Positions 8,252 to 17,870 of a DNA stretch of 64,000 nucleotides are shown here, in pieces; the first letter of the stretch is position 1, and each line of letters begins with the position of its first letter. Both the position numbers and the translations under genes were made by a program. Source of the DNA: Phycisphaerales bacterium (GTDB taxonomy: Bacteria > Planctomycetota > Phycisphaerae > Phycisphaerales > UBA1924); the NCBI GenBank assembly GCA_016699835.1, contig CP064987.1:434001-498000 (forward strand), written 5' to 3'. The notes under the pieces are model-generated. The model was not told the DNA's origin. It did not search any database and worked only from the letters and a program-made list of their open reading frames with translations.

Positions 8252-10564
8252 ATGCGAAGCGATCATCCGAATCGGACGGGCCTGTCTGCGAACCGGGCGA
8301 AGACCTCCGCCAGGGTTCGTGCGGCGCTTGGTGGTTTAGGCGGACTGGCTCTGCTCTGTGTCCCCGCCCTCGCCCAGACACCCGCGTTCGAGTTGATCGA
8401 GCCGTCGGTAGGGTTCGCGAAGACGCAGGTCTACGACATCGCCGACGATGGCACGATTGTGGCCATGTCGTACAACGGCTCGGCACCAAGCAATAGTCCA
8501 ATCATCCGGTATTCACCGGGTGGTGTTCGTGATGAGTTCCCTCTCGGTCGAGCGCCTCGCATCTCGGGCGATGGCCTTGTGGTTGGATATCTCCCAGAGT
8601 CCAACGGGTTCTCGCCGACGTTGTTCTACCCCGATGGCTCGCAGCACCTTGTGCCCGGCGTGGTCTACCAGGGCCAATCAAGGCTGGGAACGATCACGTA
8701 CATGAATCGAGACGGCTCGGTTGCGATGCTGAGCACCTCCGCGAGCAACGGTGCGTCTGAGCGAACCGCCTTTCGCTGGACGTCCGAAGGAGACGCGACG
8801 AGTCTCCCCCCCTTCCCCGGCGGGAGCACGTGGAACAGCACGACCGGCCTTTCGAGCGACGGGCGCATCGCCGTGGGGAACTGGGCACCGAGTTCCGCAT
8901 CAACCGACCGACCCTGGGTCTGGGGGGATGGCGCGCCGTCGCTCACACCATTTGCGCTTCCTGATGGCACGACAGCCAATCTTGGCGTGATCTCGACGTT
9001 GACTGGCGATGGTCGAACCATGTTCTTTCGTCACGATGTCGCGCCAGGCAACCTCTACACGATCACCGACGGTGTGGCGAACCTGTACTCGATTGAGAGC
9101 CCGCTCGGCGGGCAGTTGTATCTGCCGACGGATGCCTCGTTTGATGGAAGTGTCCTGGTCGGCGAACTCTCTGGCGGCTCGTGGATCTGGACGCAAGCGA
9201 CCGGCGCGATGCGAGCCGAGGACTTTCTTTCGATGCACGGCGTGAACATCGCCGCTCCCTACGGCATCAGCCGACTGATGGTCTCGAACGACGGCCTGCA
9301 CTTCGCGGGGCTTGCCTCCGCCGCGGGCGTGGACGCGATGGGGTTTGTGGCCACCATTCCTTCGCCCGGGATCGTGTCTTCGCTGATTCTTGTCGGAATC
9401 GGTGCAACCGCGCGGCGGCGTCGGTGGCGGCGAAACGCGGCGAGTACGCGTCGATCGGGGTTCTGTTTCGCGGCACTCGCGGGGACGGCACTCCTCGGAT
9501 GCCCGGCCCTCGCCCAGACGCCCGCGTTCGAGTTGATCGAGCCGTCGGCGGGCTACACCGCGACGTGGGTCTCGGACATCGCCGACAATGGGACGGTCGT
9601 CGGTTGGAGTTTCACGGGGACTGTGCCCGGGTTCGGACAGACGTATCGCTATGCGCCGGGGGGCGCGAGGACCGAGTACGGGATCGGCGACTTCCCGAGA
9701 ATCTCGGGTGACGGCCATGTGGTCAGCGTGGACAGCGTTGGCTCTAACTTCGACGTGGTGCTCTACCGCGACGACGGCACCCAGCACACCATTCCGCCGG
9801 TCATCATCAATGGCCAGTCTCGGCGAGGACGCATGACCCATCTCAATCGCGATGGCAGCATCGCGATGTTGTATTACCGTTCGACGGGGAACGAGTTTGA
9901 GTCCTTCCGCTGGACACTCGACGGCAACACGGCCACCCTCCCCCCCTTTCCCGGCGGGAGCACGTTCAACAGCGTGACGGGCCTGTCGAGCGACGGGCGC
10001 ATCGCCGTGGGGAACTGGGCGCCGAACTTCACGCAGACCGATCGTCCGTGGGTCTGGGAGGATGGTGGTCCGGCGATCATACCATTTACGCTGCCAGATG
10101 GCACGTCGGCCAATCTTGGTGTGATCTCGACGCTGACTGGCGATGGTCGAACCATGTTCTTTCGTCACGATGTCGCGCCAGGCAACCTCTACACGATCAC
10201 CGACGGTGTGGCGAACCTGTACTCGATTGAGAGCCCGCTCGGCGGGCAGTTGTATCTGCCGACGGATGCCTCGTTTGATGGAAGTGTCCTGGTCGGCGAA
10301 CTCTCTGGCGGCTCGTGGATCTGGACGCAAGCGACCGGCGCGATGCGGGCCGAGGACTTTCTTTCGATGCACGGCGTGAGCATCATCGCACCGTATCAGA
10401 TCAGCCGTCTCATGGTTTCGAATGATGGCCTGCACTTCGCGGGGCTTGCCTCCGCCGCGGGCGTCGACGCGAGGGGGTTTGTGGCCACCATTCCTTCGCC
10501 CGGAATCGTGTCTTCGCTGATTCTTGTCGGAATCGGTGCAACCGCGATACGGCGTCGCCGGTAA
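8252..10564 (+). CDS. In-frame tandem duplication of a PEP-CTERM-like secreted protein
   Basis: One 770-residue frame holding two full copies of the same exported protein. Each copy has a hydrophobic signal ending in PALAQ, then TPAFELIEPS, a HAF-like repeat body (GLSSDGRIAVGNWAP), and a C-terminal sorting-like tail (PSPGIVSSLILVGIGATA followed by arginines). Copy 1 runs to about residue 395 and its arginine tail leads without a stop into a second signal-like segment. The offset between copies is 1134-1140 bp. About 240 bp from 9001 and from 10135 are almost identical, so the duplication is recent or kept alike by gene conversion. The start is chosen for GGAGG 7 bp upstream. Function is unknown. 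Confidence 0.75.
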   Translation: MRSDHPNRTGLSANRAKTSARVRAALGGLGGLALLCVPALAQTPAFELIEPSVGFAKTQVYDIADDGTIVAMSYNGSAPSNSPIIRYSPGGVRDEFPLGRAPRISGDGLVVGYLPESNGFSPTLFYPDGSQHLVPGVVYQGQSRLGTITYMNRDGSVAMLSTSASNGASERTAFRWTSEGDATSLPPFPGGSTWNSTTGLSSDGRIAVGNWAPSSASTDRPWVWGDGAPSLTPFALPDGTTANLGVISTLTGDGRTMFFRHDVAPGNLYTITDGVANLYSIESPLGGQLYLPTDASFDGSVLVGELSGGSWIWTQATGAMRAEDFLSMHGVNIAAPYGISRLMVSNDGLHFAGLASAAGVDAMGFVATIPSPGIVSSLILVGIGATARRRRWRRNAASTRRSGFCFAALAGTALLGCPALAQTPAFELIEPSAGYTATWVSDIADNGTVVGWSFTGTVPGFGQTYRYAPGGARTEYGIGDFPRISGDGHVVSVDSVGSNFDVVLYRDDGTQHTIPPVIINGQSRRGRMTHLNRDGSIAMLYYRSTGNEFESFRWTLDGNTATLPPFPGGSTFNSVTGLSSDGRIAVGNWAPNFTQTDRPWVWEDGGPAIIPFTLPDGTSANLGVISTLTGDGRTMFFRHDVAPGNLYTITDGVANLYSIESPLGGQLYLPTDASFDGSVLVGELSGGSWIWTQATGAMRAEDFLSMHGVSIIAPYQISRLMVSNDGLHFAGLASAAGVDARGFVATIPSPGIVSSLILVGIGATAIRRRR

Positions 10565-10642
10565 TAGGTATCGACATCCTGAACCGTGCCCGTGTGTTGT
10601 CCGGGCGTTGGACTCGTTTCTTTCTTTGAAGGGAGTTGGACG

Positions 10643-13585
10643 ATGGGAGCACACAGATGTTGGCGTGGTCTCCGGGTGTGTAGCCTTGTGGCGATGGCGG
10701 GGCTCGTTTCGATGGCCTCCGCCCAGAGCGCGGTCTACCCGCGCGTGAACTTCACAGGATGGCCGCAGAATCCGGGCGCGGGGGGATACCCGTGCAACCC
10801 GAACTACTACACGGACTTCTTCCCCAATGAGACGCGCATGGGCGTCGTCGTGCAGTTCAAGGTGTACTACTCCACGCCCACCGACGCGGCGGACAACATC
10901 TTCTGCCAGATGAAGGCGTACTCCCAGCACGGCCTCCTCGGCCCCGATCCCGATGGCTCCGGCCCACTCACGGGTGGGTGTACCGTCTGGATCCAGGACT
11001 TCCTCGAAGGGACCTCCGCTGTCTTTGTGGATGAGGACATGGTGTCGAACGAAGCACTGGACAATGATGTTCCACCGAACGGACCGGATTGGCCAGATAC
11101 GTCACCACCCAGTGGGACGAACCTCCCTGACTTTCTCCACTCATTTCAAGTACGCCAGCCGTGGATGACCAAGGGCCGCCAACTAGCGAAGGCGTGGATG
11201 GAAGACTTTGCCGAGCGTCTCCGCCAGCAGATCGAGAACAACAATCAGACACTCGGACTCCCCGACCTCCCTTTCCCCGATCGATTCCATTTCGACTGGG
11301 AGAACACGATCACGGGGTCCTCGGGATCCACGAACGAGCCCTTCATGCTCCGCGCCATGAGCCGCGAGCCGGCCCGCCTCATGCCCGACGGGCAGACGCG
11401 GGTCCGCTGGGACACCGAGCCGGTCCCGGGATACAACGGCCTGACCATGTCGCAGTTGTGGCTCCAGGCCGTCAATGACTACGGCGATGTGAATGACGCA
11501 AATAACCCTTTCTTCGGCGCGAAGCCCGATCCTATCGATAACTACAGCAACCTCGGTGATGGAATTGGCGGTGGCTGGCAAACTAGACCACTTGGAAACT
11601 CACGAAACCAGGCCCTCGCCGTCTGGTTCTTCGAGGTCTGCCACAACGCCAAGGCGGCGGTCCTCAAGGAGTGCGCCTACGACCCGCTCAAGCAGTGGTT
11701 CCCCGAGGCCAAGTGCGACAACTACTTCATGCTCGACGTCTCCGAGGCGCTGCAGTTCTATCCGGGGTGGTGGCACAACAAGGAGACCATCGCCGACAGT
11801 TGCCAGTGGGCGAACTATCCGGGCAATCCGCTCTTCTATCAGGACCAGTACAAGCGATACTGGTGGGGCGCGCTCACCGATGTCGGACAGCACGGCTGGC
11901 GCCTGCCGAGCGTTGCCGGTCGCGGCTACGCACCCGGGGCGCCCTCGTTCTCGCGCTGGCTGGCCCTCACGAACCTGAAGAGTTCGGCCGACTTCGCGAG
12001 CCCCGTCCTCTGGGCCGTGGGTCAAGACAACGAGACCGCTCTCGGCGGCCAGGGGCATTGCCACCCAGGTGATACGAATCCCGAGTGCGATGATGGCGGG
12101 TCCGGCGGGAGCCATTGCAACTACACGCAGGGCATTCCCTATTTCAGGCCCGGCATCGAGACTGGAAGTGGACTTCGCTATTACAAGGCATACGAGGATT
12201 GGTGGGAGGCCTCCGACCGCGTGCATCGCTCGTGGTTCGAGACCATCATCGGGACCAACATGCAGGACATCAACCGGCGCACCCACCCCCAGGACTTCAT
12301 CGTGCCATGGACACCCTCGGTGAACCTGAGCCAGATCTATGGCCCGTCGGGCGGCCCGCTGACCACGGGCTTCTATCCCGACCCCGAGTCGCTGCACGCC
12401 ACGCTCGCCCTGTATCGATCCAAGCAGATCCCGGAGATGACCGTCTTCACCAGCGAGACCAACAACCAACTCCGGGCCGAGCAGGCCGCGGGATGGCGTG
12501 ACGTCTACCAGCGCGTGTACACGCCCTATATGACCTGGTGGGGAATCGAATGGGGGGCGGACGGCTCACCGGTTCCTAAGAGCACCGCGGATCCCGAGGG
12601 CGAGATCGTCAGCCTGGAGCGTCTGACCGACACCAATCCCCGCTTCGTGAGCCCCCTGACCGACCACGTGCGGATCAACGCCGAGCAGGTCGCCGATGAT
12701 CCCTGTGTGCCGGGCGATCCCTGCCGCGAATGGAAGGCCTCCATCGTGACGGACTGGTTCAACGTGGGTATCGATGATCCCACGAACGGATTCTCTATTC
12801 CCGACGACGAGGACCTGCTGCGAATCAACATCGAGGCCGAGGCCCTTCGCCTGGGGATCGACGCCGAGCAATCCCTCGTGACCGAAGTCCCGAACGTAAG
12901 CAACGCGGATCCCGTGGACTTCAGCGTCCGCTGCCGCATGGAACTCTTCGACTTCGATCAGGAACTCTGGAGACCAGTGAAGTTCGGCGACTTCTATTAT
13001 GAATCGGGCAATCCGGCCCAGTACGGCTTCTGGGCGCCGATCTGGCCCGACGTCGGAACCCTCCCCGATCCCGACACGCTGCTCGAAAAGAAGAGCATCA
13101 TGTCCCGCCGGACCTTCTACCTCCGAACCGAGGACGTGGCGGAGAGCACTCGATGGAGTCCGTTCATCACTTCGAGCGGCATGATGCATGTGAAAATCGT
13201 CTTCGAGTCCTCGAAGGTCTTCTCGGTGGATCTCGACCTCGTGCAGGTCCACGCGATGCGTGATCCAAGGCTCCCACCGGCGATTCCCAATGGTGGCTGG
13301 GCTCCCCCGCCGCAACTCGACCCCGTGGACGATCCGCACTATGCCTTCATCGGCGAGGAGCCCAAGGCCCTGGCCGACCTCGATTACAACAACGAGGTCA
13401 ATGTGAACGACTTTGGCGTCTTCATGGAGAAGTACGGCGAGGAGAACGTGCTCGCCGACATCAACATGGACGGCGTCGTCGACATGCAGGACGTGGTCGA
13501 GTTCACCAATGGGTACGCGGGGGGTGGGGGGTACGGGGGGGGCGAGCCCGGAGTAGCACCACGGACGGGAGGGGGAGATTTGTGA
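10643..13585 (+). CDS. Large secreted protein with dockerin-like C-terminus
   Basis: A 980-residue exported protein that I do not recognise. A signal peptide ends near residue 28 (SMASAQS). The body is rich in Trp, Tyr and Asp (for example FHFDWENT at about residues 213-220 and WHNKETIADSCQW), which recalls carbohydrate-active barrels but gives no secure family. Near the C-terminus two calcium-loop-like segments, DLDYNNEVNVND and DINMDGVVDMQD, form a type-I dockerin-like pair, followed by a Gly-rich tail. GGGAG 7 bp upstream supports the start. The stop codon lies inside a short tandem repeat and a strong terminator follows. It is the third consecutive exported protein in this block. Confidence 0.7.
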   Translation: MGAHRCWRGLRVCSLVAMAGLVSMASAQSAVYPRVNFTGWPQNPGAGGYPCNPNYYTDFFPNETRMGVVVQFKVYYSTPTDAADNIFCQMKAYSQHGLLGPDPDGSGPLTGGCTVWIQDFLEGTSAVFVDEDMVSNEALDNDVPPNGPDWPDTSPPSGTNLPDFLHSFQVRQPWMTKGRQLAKAWMEDFAERLRQQIENNNQTLGLPDLPFPDRFHFDWENTITGSSGSTNEPFMLRAMSREPARLMPDGQTRVRWDTEPVPGYNGLTMSQLWLQAVNDYGDVNDANNPFFGAKPDPIDNYSNLGDGIGGGWQTRPLGNSRNQALAVWFFEVCHNAKAAVLKECAYDPLKQWFPEAKCDNYFMLDVSEALQFYPGWWHNKETIADSCQWANYPGNPLFYQDQYKRYWWGALTDVGQHGWRLPSVAGRGYAPGAPSFSRWLALTNLKSSADFASPVLWAVGQDNETALGGQGHCHPGDTNPECDDGGSGGSHCNYTQGIPYFRPGIETGSGLRYYKAYEDWWEASDRVHRSWFETIIGTNMQDINRRTHPQDFIVPWTPSVNLSQIYGPSGGPLTTGFYPDPESLHATLALYRSKQIPEMTVFTSETNNQLRAEQAAGWRDVYQRVYTPYMTWWGIEWGADGSPVPKSTADPEGEIVSLERLTDTNPRFVSPLTDHVRINAEQVADDPCVPGDPCREWKASIVTDWFNVGIDDPTNGFSIPDDEDLLRINIEAEALRLGIDAEQSLVTEVPNVSNADPVDFSVRCRMELFDFDQELWRPVKFGDFYYESGNPAQYGFWAPIWPDVGTLPDPDTLLEKKSIMSRRTFYLRTEDVAESTRWSPFITSSGMMHVKIVFESSKVFSVDLDLVQVHAMRDPRLPPAIPNGGWAPPPQLDPVDDPHYAFIGEEPKALADLDYNNEVNVNDFGVFMEKYGEENVLADINMDGVVDMQDVVEFTNGYAGGGGYGGGEPGVAPRTGGGDL

Positions 13586-13622
13586 TTCGTGGTTCGTGAT
13601 TCGTGATTCGTCACTCATGGTT
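13582..13622. repeat. Tandem repeat GTGATTCG
   Basis: Four or five imperfect copies of an 8-base unit near GTGATTCG. The unit supplies the TGA stop of the preceding gene. Two more copies occur at about 15334-15349. Confidence 0.7.
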
Positions 13623-13635
13623 CTGATCTTCGACG

Positions 13636-13671
13636 GCCGCCACGGGGGATTTCTCCGTGGCGGCTTTTCTT
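13636..13671 (+). terminator. Rho-independent terminator
   Basis: Stem GCCGCCACGG / CCGTGGCGGC at 13636-13645 and 13655-13664 with a 9-base loop, followed by TTTTCTT. It ends the transcript of the large secreted protein. Confidence 0.85.
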
Positions 13672-13801
13672 ATGGGATGGTGCGGGCGAGGGCGCGTCGG
13701 GCCGGGAGAAGGAGTGCGGCCCGATGGCCGAGCGCTCCGCGCTGGTGGAGACATGGTTTCCTGGACGTCCGCAGCGCTCCACGGGGCGTCTAGAGCGGAG
13801 C

Positions 13802-13955
13802 GCCACACGGCTGGAGTGTTCCGCTCCACGGCTGGAATGGAACGCTGGACGGCTGGGACGGAGCGCCACACGGCTGGAATGGAACGCTGGACGGCTGGAG
13901 CGGAGCGCTCGACGGCACGAGCGGAGCGCCACACGGCTGGAGCGCTCCGCTCGAC
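13802..13955. repeat. 21-bp tandem array 1
   Basis: Seven units of exactly 21 bp, each beginning GCNNNACGGCTGGA and ending GGANC, with a degenerate unit just before. In one plus frame it reads as a heptad near TAGMERW, but no start or ribosome site is evident. The surrounding 13672-14483 stretch shows no recognisable gene. Confidence 0.85.
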
Positions 13956-14483
13956 AAGGAAAATTGTTTCTTTTTCAGGGTTCTCCGGGCGGTCGGGCCG
14001 CCCGTCCGCCGAACACAGGCCGCTCGGAACGCCGTCATGACGCCCTCGGCACCGCCCATGGCCGAGAATCCATGGACGCACGGCCCGTCGAGGCGGGTGG
14101 GCCGCCCTTGGAACTTCGTCTCGCCGTCTCTTCGGCGCCTCGTCTCCTTCACCCCCCTTCCATCATCATCCCCCTCCTCTTTCCTTTGTGTCCTCGGCGT
14201 TCGCGTTCGGGATCGCCCCGACTGGGTCGTCATGATGGGACTCGTGGCGGGGGGCGGCCCTCCATCCGGCCCCTCTTGCCCGATCCTTGCATTCCGCCCA
14301 TCCGTCCCGCGCACGATCGACTTCTTTCATTGGCACTGGATCGTCGCGCGGCTCGGCCCGATCGGAAGGTCCGGCGGCACGGACCCTGGGTTCGTCCGGC
14401 TCGTTCTTCGAGATCGGCGTCTCGCGTGGGACGCACGACGAGCCGGGCGAGGACGCGCATGGCCGCCGGAAGGATGGGACCTC

Positions 14484-15182
14484 ATGGCCACGTATCCGCT
14501 CTCGCCGCGTCTGGACTTCCTCCAGTGGTGCAAGACGCACGCCGACGTCTTTGTGAACAATGCGGCCTCGATCGGGTTATCGCCCGCGACCGCCTCGTCG
14601 TTCGCCTCGGCGTACGACGCGGCCCGCGCCGCCGTCGACGACCAGGACGCGGCGAAGGAGGCCGCCAAGGCCGCGACCCAGGAGGCGCTCGAGAAGGTGC
14701 GCCTGCTCCAGGAGTCCGCGGCCCTCACCGTCGCGACCATCCGCCTCTTCGCCGAGAGCACCGACAACCCCACCGTCTATAACGTGGCCCAGATCACCCC
14801 GCCCCAGCCCCCCACCGCCGTCCCCGCGCCCAACGCGGCGACGGATCTCTCGGCGGCGCTCGACGCCAACACCGGGAACATTACGATCCGGTGGAAGGCC
14901 ACGCAGCCCGAGGGGGCCAACGGCACGACCTACACCATCTTCCGCCGCGCCGCGGGAGAGGCCGACTTTGCCCCCCTCGGTTCGAGCGGGAGGAAGTCCT
15001 TCGTCGATGAGACCTTCTTCGCCGGGCCCGACAGCGTCGAATATAAGGTCCAGGCCGTCCGCAGCGGGATCCTGGGCCCCATGTCCGCGACGCTCCTCGT
15101 CTCGTTCGGCCGGACCAACGGTGAGGGCTTCACCATTGAGAGCACAACCAGCCGCGACGAGGAGTTCGGCCTCGCGGCGTGA
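14484..15182 (+). CDS. Fibronectin-III-like protein, copy 1
   Basis: A 232-residue protein without signal peptide or membrane helix. Residues about 30-85 are Ala-rich and helical (AARAAVDDQDAAKEAAKAAT), then a Pro-rich linker (PPQPPTAVPAP), then one Fn3-like beta domain at about 110-215 (WKATQPEGANGTTYTIFRR ... FVDETFF ... YKVQAVR). A paralogue of the same layout lies at 37701-38444. GGAAGGA before the ATG supports the start. A longer frame upstream covers repeat DNA and looks non-coding. Function is unknown. The layout suggests a cytoplasmic binding protein. It stands alone and a strong terminator follows. Confidence 0.65.
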   Translation: MATYPLSPRLDFLQWCKTHADVFVNNAASIGLSPATASSFASAYDAARAAVDDQDAAKEAAKAATQEALEKVRLLQESAALTVATIRLFAESTDNPTVYNVAQITPPQPPTAVPAPNAATDLSAALDANTGNITIRWKATQPEGANGTTYTIFRRAAGEADFAPLGSSGRKSFVDETFFAGPDSVEYKVQAVRSGILGPMSATLLVSFGRTNGEGFTIESTTSRDEEFGLAA

Positions 15183-15226
15183 CCCCCCTCCCCGCCATGC
15201 GCTCAACGGGCCAAAGGGCCAAACAA

Positions 15227-15307
15227 CCACATGGCCAAACTGAGAACCGAAGGCACGAGGCCCCGGAGGATTCCGGGGCCTCTTCATTTGGTCATTTGGC
15301 CATGTGG
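15227..15307 (+). terminator. Terminator inside a larger inverted repeat
   Basis: A GC-rich stem GAGGCCCCGGA / TCCGGGGCCTC at 15257-15267 and 15272-15282 is followed by TTCATTTGG. It is nested in an outer pair CCACATGGCCAAA at 15227-15239 and its complement at 15295-15307. It probably ends the Fn3 transcript. Confidence 0.75.
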
Positions 15308-15556
15308 AAATTTGGCCATTTCCCCCTCGGCTCGTGATTCGTGATTCGGCCGTCGTGTGTGGACGCGGGACCCTCGCGCCCGCAGCGAACCCGGGCGGGC
15401 CTTGCGACGTAGTGGAGCGGACGGCCGGTCGGGCCGCGTTCCTGGCTCGTGAGACTCGCCTTGATTGCGGAAAGACCCCCGCCTTGGCCGGCCTCTGGAC
15501 GGCCGTGGCCCGGTCTACACTTTCAAAGTTTCTTGAAAACTTGAGGATCGCCCTTT

Positions 15557-15610
15557 CCACGCCCCCCTCGCCACGCCCCCCCTCCCCACGCCCCCCCTCG
15601 CCACGCCCCA
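15557..15610. repeat. C-rich short tandem repeat
   Basis: Three to four head-to-tail copies of a 14-15 base unit near CCACGCCCCCCCTCG lie just upstream of dxs. I see no promoter consensus or gene in the rest of 15308-15659. Confidence 0.7.
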
Positions 15611-15659
15611 GGAATCCCCGTGGATCGAATCGCGGGGCACGTTCGCCCAACCAAGCCAT

Positions 15660-17738
15660 ATGTCCAAGCACCCAACCGATTCTCCTCCTTCGCACGCCCC
15701 CCACGCCTACCCCATCCTCGCCGGGCTTTCTTCGCCCAGGGATCTGCGGGCGATGTCGATGCCGCAACTCGAGGCACTGGCCACGGAGATCCGCCAGGCG
15801 ATCTGCGACCAGGTGCAGAAGTCCGGCGGGCACCTCGCGCCCAACCTCGGCGTTGTCGAACTCACGATCGCGCTCCACTACGTCTTCGACTTCGCCCACG
15901 ACCGCCTGCTCTTTGACGTCGGGCACCAGTGCTATCCGCACAAGTTGCTCACGGGGCGATTGCCGCTCCTTGGGAAGTTGCGGACGCGAGAGGGGATGGC
16001 CGGGTTCCCCGAGCCGCGCGAGTCGTCGTTCGATCTCTTCGCCGTGGGGCACGCGGGGACGGGGATCTCGACGGCCGTCGGCATGGCGCGCGGCGACACG
16101 CTGAACAAAGAGGCCTTCGACGGGAAGGACACGCCCGACGGGCGGCGCGTGGTCACGCTCATCGGCGACGCCTCGGTGGTGAATGGCGTGGCGATGGAGG
16201 GGCTCAACAACGCGGGGACGCTCAAGCGGCAGTTCCTCGTCATCCTCAACGACAACGGGATGTCGATCAGCAAGCCCCAGGGCGCCATCGCCGCCCGCTT
16301 CGATCGACTGCGCATCAGCCACTTCTACAGCGACCTCAAGCAGTCGGCCAAGAGTGTCCTCAAGCAGATGCCCGGCGGGTCGCTCCTCACCGAGGCCTAC
16401 CACCGCGCGGGCGAGGCGGCGAAGGCGATGATCAACGAGGACGGGGCGACCGGCGCTGCGGGCGGAGGGAGCGTTGGCAGCGGGTGGTTCGAGCACTTCG
16501 GGCTCAAGGCCATCGGGCCGATCGACGGGCACGACCTGCCCACGCTCATCACGTTCCTGAAGGAAGCCCGCGACTTCGAGCGCCCGATGGTCCTGCACGT
16601 CAAGACGATCAAGGGCAAGGGCTTCGCGTTCAGCGAGCAGGACAGCAGCACCTTCCACTCGCCGCCGGCCTTCAAGATCGACCAGGAACTCAGCCCCGAC
16701 TCGGCGAGTCTGGCGGGAGCGGGGGGATGCCGCGTGGAACTCAAGAGCGAGGGGCGGAGTTTCACGACCGCCTTCGCCGACGCGATGCAAAGCGTGATGG
16801 AGCGCGACGAGAAGGTCGTCGCGTGCACGGCGGCGATGCCCGATGGCACGGGACTCAACCACGTCATGCCGCGCTTCCCCGATCGCGTGTGGGACACGGG
16901 GATCTGCGAGTCGCACGCGCTGGACATGATGGCGGGCTTGGCGAAGACGGGGCACAAGCCGTTCATGGCGGTGTACTCGACGTTCTTCCAGCGGGCGTTC
17001 GATCAGGCCTTCCAGGAGGCGGCGCTGCAGGGATTGCCCGTGCGGCTGTGCCTCGATCGCGCGGGGCTCGTCGGCGGCGACGGCGCGGTGCACCATGGCT
17101 TCTGCGACGTCGCGCTCCTGCGTGTGCTGCCAAAGGCCGTGGTGATGGCGGCGATCGACGAGCCGAGCCTCATCGCGGCCCTGGAGTTCATGAGGGTGTA
17201 TGACGCGGGGGTCTCGGCGGTGCGCTACCCGCGCGACAACGTGAGCGAGAAGTTGCTCAAGGCCGAGTGCCCGGCGTTCGTGATGGGGCGGGCGCGAAAC
17301 CTGACGCCACATGTGACGAACCCGGACCTCGCCGTGCTGGCTTTCGGCACGCCGGCGATCGCGGCGCTCGAGGCGGCCCAATCGCTCTCGGATGATCACG
17401 CGGTCGCGGTCTACGACGCACGCTTCGCCAAGCCCGTGGACACGGCCCTCATCGCCGAACTCCTCGAAGCCCGCGTCCCGATCGTCACCATCGAGGACCA
17501 CTCGACCATCGGCGGCTTCGGGAGCGCGGTCGTTGAGGCGGCGAGCGAGCTGCTCGCGGCAGGCGGGCACACACAGGAAGCCCCGATCATCACGCGTCTG
17601 GGCCTTCCGGATCGATTCATCCAGCAGGACTCGAGAGCCAAACAACTCGCGGAGGTCGGGCTGGATCGTGAAGGACTGGCCAAGGCGTTCAAGAGCGCGA
17701 TCAAGCACACGCAGAGTTCGCCACACGCGGCGTCGTGA
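15660..17738 (+). CDS. dxs: 1-deoxy-D-xylulose-5-phosphate synthase
   Basis: Condenses pyruvate and glyceraldehyde 3-phosphate to DXP, the first step of the MEP isoprenoid pathway and a source for thiamine and pyridoxal. It has 692 residues, against about 620-640 usually, because of a short N-terminal tail and an insert near residues 335-365. Present are SGGHLAPNLGVVELTIAL with the N-terminal His, the thiamine-diphosphate motif beginning GDASVVNGVAMEGLNNAG and ending NDNGMSIS at about residues 167-205, the transketolase-type middle domain with DRAGLVGGDGAVHHG at about 464-478, and a C-terminal domain. No good ribosome site precedes the ATG. No other MEP gene is adjacent. Confidence 0.93.
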   Translation: MSKHPTDSPPSHAPHAYPILAGLSSPRDLRAMSMPQLEALATEIRQAICDQVQKSGGHLAPNLGVVELTIALHYVFDFAHDRLLFDVGHQCYPHKLLTGRLPLLGKLRTREGMAGFPEPRESSFDLFAVGHAGTGISTAVGMARGDTLNKEAFDGKDTPDGRRVVTLIGDASVVNGVAMEGLNNAGTLKRQFLVILNDNGMSISKPQGAIAARFDRLRISHFYSDLKQSAKSVLKQMPGGSLLTEAYHRAGEAAKAMINEDGATGAAGGGSVGSGWFEHFGLKAIGPIDGHDLPTLITFLKEARDFERPMVLHVKTIKGKGFAFSEQDSSTFHSPPAFKIDQELSPDSASLAGAGGCRVELKSEGRSFTTAFADAMQSVMERDEKVVACTAAMPDGTGLNHVMPRFPDRVWDTGICESHALDMMAGLAKTGHKPFMAVYSTFFQRAFDQAFQEAALQGLPVRLCLDRAGLVGGDGAVHHGFCDVALLRVLPKAVVMAAIDEPSLIAALEFMRVYDAGVSAVRYPRDNVSEKLLKAECPAFVMGRARNLTPHVTNPDLAVLAFGTPAIAALEAAQSLSDDHAVAVYDARFAKPVDTALIAELLEARVPIVTIEDHSTIGGFGSAVVEAASELLAAGGHTQEAPIITRLGLPDRFIQQDSRAKQLAEVGLDREGLAKAFKSAIKHTQSSPHAAS

Positions 17739-17800
17739 CAAAGGCCGCTTTTTCTCCATCAAGCCCACCGGTTGGCCTGATTTGTATAAGAAAGTAGATA

Positions 17801-17826
17801 CAGGCGGGCCGCCTGTCCCACGAGAT
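17801..17826. repeat. Palindrome CAGGCGGGCCGCCTG, copy 1
   Basis: A perfect 15-base inverted core followed by TCCCACGAGAT. The same unit with CCCCACGAGAT is at 45515-45540. Both stand shortly upstream of a plus-strand gene (nadK and pyrC). Confidence 0.65.
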
Positions 17827-17870
17827 CAGGTAGGCTGACGCCCCGCGTTCAACTGGCCGATAATTGAGAC

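Noticed and set aside
8900..10930. A 676-codon open frame on the minus strand
   Set aside because: It runs antisense to the duplicated PEP-CTERM-like gene and repeats with it. No start or domain supports it.
14037..14483. An upstream start for the first Fn3-like protein at 14037
   Set aside because: The added 149 codons cover low-complexity DNA following the tandem array, and the paralogue has no such part. The ATG at 14484 has a ribosome site.
14577..17768. A 1063-codon open frame on the minus strand
   Set aside because: It is the antisense shadow of the Fn3 gene and dxs, produced by high GC codon bias. It has no domain, and the plus-strand genes are clear.
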